This document shows, one piece after another, positions 60,726 to 63,839 of a stretch of DNA of 63,839 nucleotides. The notes below the pieces were generated by a model. It saw only the letters and a list, made by a program, of their open reading frames with translations, searched no databases and was not told where the DNA came from. The position numbers and the translations under genes are program-made. Within the stretch, counting starts at the first letter, position 1; the number at the start of each line of letters is the position of its first letter. The DNA lies in contig CAIXFN010000092.1 in NCBI GenBank assembly GCA_903918755.1, forward strand, positions 1 to 63,839. Direction: 5' to 3'. The DNA is from an uncultured Pedosphaera sp. (lineage in GTDB: Bacteria; Verrucomicrobiota; Verrucomicrobiia; Limisphaerales; Pedosphaeraceae).

Positions 60726-63074
60726 TTAAAGTCCATGCAGCATTCGTTGCGCGCCCAGCACCTGGCCGAGCGCAATGCCGCCATCGTTCGTGGGAACCTG
60801 CTGTTGCCAATGGGGTTGGATTTTTGCGCGGCGCAATTGGGCCACCGTGCTTTCCAACAAATAACGGTTCTGAAAACAGCCGCCGCTCAAGGCCACACGG
60901 GTCTGGTCCAAGTGCCGGGCCACCCTGACGATAGCCGCCGCGAGGGCATTGTGAACCTTGGCCGATTGCAGGGCGATGGGGAGGCCGTGCTGGCGATCTG
61001 CCAGCAAATCAATGATTACGGGCGACCAATCCAGGACCAGGGGGGATTGATCCGCGGCCATGGCAAAATCATAGCGCTCCTCCGTGGCCATTCCCTCCCG
61101 GGCAAACTCCAGAGCCATCGCTGACTGCCCCTCGAAGGCGGACTTTTGGCGCAGATCGAGGAGGGAAGCAACCGCATCAAAGAAACGCCCCATGCTGGAG
61201 CAAACGGGTGAGTTGAGCTTTCGCTGCAACATTTGCTGCAGAACGGCCCACTCGGGGGCGGTGAGGGAAGCAAAAGGCGCCAGATCCCGCCGGTCCCAGG
61301 CCGCCTCTCCGAAGAGTTCAAACAGCAGGCCCAGCGCGGATCGGCGGGGTTCCAGGGCGGCCCGGTCACCACCCGGCAGGCGGAAAGGTCGCAGGTGGGC
61401 CACGCGTTCGATGCGGTGGTCAGTGACCAGAAAAAACTCGCCGCCCCAAATGGTTCCGTCCAGTCCGAGGCCGGTGCCGTCCCAAGCCACGCCCAAAGCG
61501 GGCAGCGAGATGTTGTTCTCGGCGATGCAGGAAAGCACGTGGGCTATGTGATGCTGGACGGTGAAGGTCTGCCGGCCCGAGGCTTGGGCGTAGCGCGTGG
61601 AGAGGTAGTCCGGGTGCAAATCGGTGGCAATCACCTGCGGGGTGACGGCATGGAATCGGGGTAGCTCGGCGACGACGCGCATGAATGCCTGATGGGCCGG
61701 CACGGTGCTCAGATCCCCGATATGCTGGCTCAGGAACACATTATCGCCCAGCGCCAGGGCCAACGTGTTTTTCTGGTGCGCCCCCACCGCCAGGACGATG
61801 GCGGGATGGGCTGGGGCAAAGGGAGAATCCAATCGGATCGGCAGTGGTGCATAACCGCGGGCCCGGCGGATAATCATAGGACGGTCCGCCATTACGCGCA
61901 CAATCGAATCATCCACATGCCGGGCGATCGGGCGATCATGCACCAGGAAAGCGTCCGCGATCCCACCGAGTTGTTCCCGCACGTCACGTTCCTTCGTGCA
62001 GATGGGCTCCTCGCCCCGGTTGCCACTGGTGGCGACCACCGGGAATCCCAGGTCCAACAACAAAAGGTGATGCAACGGATTGGCGGGCAACATCGCTCCC
62101 AGCCAGGGATTGCCCGGGGCCACAGAATCGGCCATGGGTGAAAGCGAATCGACCAACTTTCGCAACAAGACGATGGGGGCTTCGCGAGAAGTCAACAACT
62201 GCTCCTCCAACGGGGAAACTTCGCAGACCTTCTGGATGTGCGCGAGCGTGGGGAACAGCAGGGCAAACGGCTTTTCCTCCCGGCACTTGCGTTCGCGCAA
62301 ACGACGCACCGCGATCTCGTTGGTGGCATCCACCAGCAAATGAAATCCGCCGATGCCTTTCACCGCCACGATCTTTCCGCGGCGAAGTAACTGGGCGGCG
62401 GCCAGCAGCGCCGGGTCGCCTCCGAAAAGCGCGGTGCCATCCTCCGACCAAAGCTCCAAGTGCGGGCCACAGACCGGGCAGGCATTGGGTTGCGCGTGAA
62501 AGCGGCGGTCGCGCGGATTGTGGTATTCCGAGTCGCAGGCCGGACAGAGAGCAAACCCCTTCATCGTCGTATTGACCCGGTCATAGGGCACAGCTTCAAT
62601 AATGCTGAACCGGGGACCGCAGTGGGTGCAATTCGCGAAAGGATAACGGAACCGGCGATTGGCGGGATCGAGAATTTCCTGGCGACAGTCTTCGCAGGTG
62701 GCCAGGTCCGGCATGACCAGCACACTCTTTTCCCCGACCGCAACGCTTTCCCGAATTTGAAACCCCGCATAACCAGCCGGATCCAACCAGGTCGGTTCCA
62801 CGCTTGCGATCCGGCTCGGGCCGGGCTTTTCCGCCTGCAACCGCAGGAGAAAGCGTTCGAGTGAAGTCCGGCTGCCTTCCGCTTCAATCAGGACGCCTTG
62901 GGGTGAATTGTTGACCCAACCGGACAAACACATGGCCTCGGCCAGGCGGAAAATGTGGGGGCGGAAACCAACCCCTTGCACCGCACCCCGGATCACAACC
63001 TTCAGACGCACGGTTCCGTGCTCCGCTTTGACACTTTCAGCGGTCAAGGTTAGGTTTTGATCCAAGCCCGGCAT
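60726..63074 (-). CDS. hypF: carbamoyltransferase HypF
   Basis: A 782-residue multi-domain enzyme that makes the carbamoyl adenylate and loads it on HypE. Domains: acylphosphatase (VVIRGAVQGVGFRPHIFRLA, residues 19-38), two zinc-finger segments (CEDCRQEI, CTHCGPRFS, CPACDSEY, CPVCGP), YrdC-like (VKGIGGFHLLVDATN), and the Kae1-like carbamoyltransferase (HHIAHVLSCIAENN, LSGGCFQNRYLLE). The ATG of MPGLDQNLT was taken, since family members start shortly before the acylphosphatase; the open frame runs further. Confidence 0.93.
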   Translation of the reverse strand: MPGLDQNLTLTAESVKAEHGTVRLKVVIRGAVQGVGFRPHIFRLAEAMCLSGWVNNSPQGVLIEAEGSRTSLERFLLRLQAEKPGPSRIASVEPTWLDPAGYAGFQIRESVAVGEKSVLVMPDLATCEDCRQEILDPANRRFRYPFANCTHCGPRFSIIEAVPYDRVNTTMKGFALCPACDSEYHNPRDRRFHAQPNACPVCGPHLELWSEDGTALFGGDPALLAAAQLLRRGKIVAVKGIGGFHLLVDATNEIAVRRLRERKCREEKPFALLFPTLAHIQKVCEVSPLEEQLLTSREAPIVLLRKLVDSLSPMADSVAPGNPWLGAMLPANPLHHLLLLDLGFPVVATSGNRGEEPICTKERDVREQLGGIADAFLVHDRPIARHVDDSIVRVMADRPMIIRRARGYAPLPIRLDSPFAPAHPAIVLAVGAHQKNTLALALGDNVFLSQHIGDLSTVPAHQAFMRVVAELPRFHAVTPQVIATDLHPDYLSTRYAQASGRQTFTVQHHIAHVLSCIAENNISLPALGVAWDGTGLGLDGTIWGGEFFLVTDHRIERVAHLRPFRLPGGDRAALEPRRSALGLLFELFGEAAWDRRDLAPFASLTAPEWAVLQQMLQRKLNSPVCSSMGRFFDAVASLLDLRQKSAFEGQSAMALEFAREGMATEERYDFAMAADQSPLVLDWSPVIIDLLADRQHGLPIALQSAKVHNALAAAIVRVARHLDQTRVALSGGCFQNRYLLESTVAQLRRAKIQPHWQQQVPTNDGGIALGQVLGAQRMLHGL

Positions 63075-63203
63075 GTTGTTGACAATTTGACCCCGGTGAC
63101 AGGAATGGCGCTTTGCAATATTTGCCAAAAATTGACCAATCACTGTCAATAAAGGTTGAGTCGAGAGGTTCTTGCGGGGGGAAACTCCACAGGAAGTGGA
63201 ACC

Positions 63204-63536
63204 ATGCATGAGCTGAGCATTATGAGCGAGGCCATCCGGCTGGCGGTGGAAGCCGCGGCCGGCCGGCCGGTTCGCTGTCTCACTTTGCGAGTGGGCGTGT
63301 TGAGTGGCGTGGACCCGGAGGCCCTGCGGTTTGCCTTTGACGTGGCGCAGCAAAATACCGTGGTGGCAGGGGCGGAATTGGAGATGGAAATCGTTGCGGC
63401 GGTGTGCTGGTGCGCCGGTTGCAATCAGGAATTTGCCACTGGCCGGCTATTGGATGCCTGTCCGCGCTGTCATGACCTAAGTGGCGATCTGCGGCGCGGG
63501 CGCGAACTCGAGATCGCCTCAGTGGAGCTTATTTGA
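63204..63536 (+). CDS. hypA: hydrogenase nickel incorporation protein HypA
   Basis: A 110-residue HypA/HybF with the Ni-binding N-terminus (MHELSIMSEA) and the zinc site CWCAGCNQEF with CPRCHD. It delivers Ni with HypB to the large subunit. Divergent from hypF with 129 bp between starts. The start at MHE is required by the Ni-binding His2; frame is open upstream. hypB starts 1 bp after its stop. Confidence 0.92.
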   Translation: MHELSIMSEAIRLAVEAAAGRPVRCLTLRVGVLSGVDPEALRFAFDVAQQNTVVAGAELEMEIVAAVCWCAGCNQEFATGRLLDACPRCHDLSGDLRRGRELEIASVELI

Positions 63537-63537
63537 T

Positions 63538-63839
63538 ATGTGCAAAGAATGCGGCTGCGGTCTCGGTGGCGGCGTAACCAAGATTGGTGGGCACTCCCAC
63601 GAGCACACTCACGGCCATACCCACAGCCACGAGCATGGGCCGGGGCACCATCACGAACACGAACACACTCACGGGCATACCCACGAACACGCGCATGATC
63701 ATGATCACGAGCATGAGCATGAGCATGAGCATGAGCATGAGCATGAGCATGAGCATGAGCATGAGCATGAGCATGAGCATGAGCATGAGCATGAGCATGA
63801 GCATGAGCATGAGCATGAGCATGAGCATGAGCATGAGCA
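63538..63839 (+). CDS. hypB: hydrogenase nickel GTPase HypB, N-terminal part
   Basis: Only the first 100 or so codons are in the window. It opens with the metal-binding MCKECGCGLGGG followed by a His-rich segment (HSHEHTHGHTHSHEHG and on) and then a Glu-His repeat running off the window end. Many HypB proteins have His-rich Ni-storage stretches, but the repeat length is exceptional. The GTPase domain is expected beyond the edge. It follows hypA by 1 bp. Confidence 0.88.
   Translation, partial: MCKECGCGLGGGVTKIGGHSHEHTHGHTHSHEHGPGHHHEHEHTHGHTHEHAHDHDHEHEHEHEHEHEHEHEHEHEHEHEHEHEHEHEHEHEHEHEHEHE
63709..63839 (+). repeat. (GAGCAT)n tandem repeat
   Basis: At least 21 perfect copies of the hexamer, in the Glu-His frame of hypB, continuing to the last base of the window. 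The perfect uniformity suggests recent slippage or an assembly limit. Confidence 0.95.

Noticed and set aside
63099-63112. TGGCGC..TTGCA as a sigma54 promoter between hypF and hypA
   Set aside because: The GG to GC distance is 6 rather than the required 10 bp.
63134-63151. TTGAC-N8-GTCAA near hypA as a possible FNR box
   Set aside because: The spacing is 8 rather than 4, so it does not fit the boxes found at 20.1 and 21.4 kb.
63529-63834. Minus-strand poly-(Met-Leu) frame
   Set aside because: Artefact of the GAGCAT repeat read on the other strand.
63709-63839. Tandem repeat as CRISPR array
   Set aside because: The unit is 6 bp with no spacers and it is in frame with hypB.

Overview
The window most likely comes from a high-GC member of Verrucomicrobiota, near Pedosphaerales/Limisphaerales. 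The evidence is two secreted prepilin-type (DUF1559-like) proteins, a PEP-CTERM protein, a FISUMP-domain protein, several exported carbohydrate-active enzymes, and dispersed hairpin repeats in gene gaps. This placement is inferred from gene content. No rRNA or tRNA gene was recognised, and no CRISPR array was seen.

Left end (1-2.2 kb): a short run of minus-strand mini-genes separated by attC-like sites. It looks like an integron cassette array without a visible integrase, followed by repeat-rich DNA. From 2.2 to 10.9 kb come housekeeping genes: hisS, ilvN-ilvC with a strong terminator, fabI, a polysaccharide deacetylase, a CBM48 protein, and a MarR regulator with a QueG-like iron-sulfur/SCP2 protein. 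From 11 to 19 kb the DNA is patchier: an exported alpha-hydroxy-acid oxidase, a DUF433/PIN-like toxin-antitoxin pair, a HipA-like kinase, a DUF5703 glycoside hydrolase, a truncated serine recombinase and several low-GC hypothetical genes. Three of four copies of a bipartite hairpin repeat lie here.

19.2-21.4 kb holds a probable nitrogen-oxide stress regulon: a Crp/Fnr regulator, a YgbA_NO-type protein, and a cupin-DUF2249 pair. Both target units carry a TTGAC-N4-GTCAA box exactly 34 nt before the start codon. It is followed by a GH51 arabinofuranosidase, a small hypothetical pair, and a peroxiredoxin with a clear promoter and terminator. 25.1-31.8 kb is a complete Wadjet-type (JetABCD) anti-plasmid system.

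31.8-53.8 kb is mostly secreted and surface functions: CocE-type hydrolase, prepilin-like proteins, tandem GDPD, a sugar ABC system (binding lipoprotein and permease, with aroE between them and no ATPase), XylR-type regulator, FISUMP, CBM, PEP-CTERM, alpha/beta hydrolase and PqaA-like proteins.

53.9-63.8 kb encodes a group 1 [NiFe] uptake hydrogenase with its maturation genes. On the minus strand the order is hypF-hypC-hypD-hypE-hyaA-hyaB-hyaC-hyaD; hypA-hypB is divergent on the plus strand. The small subunit has all six cysteines of the O2-tolerant proximal cluster. The window ends inside a (GAGCAT)n tract encoding a Glu-His repeat in HypB, so hypB is incomplete.
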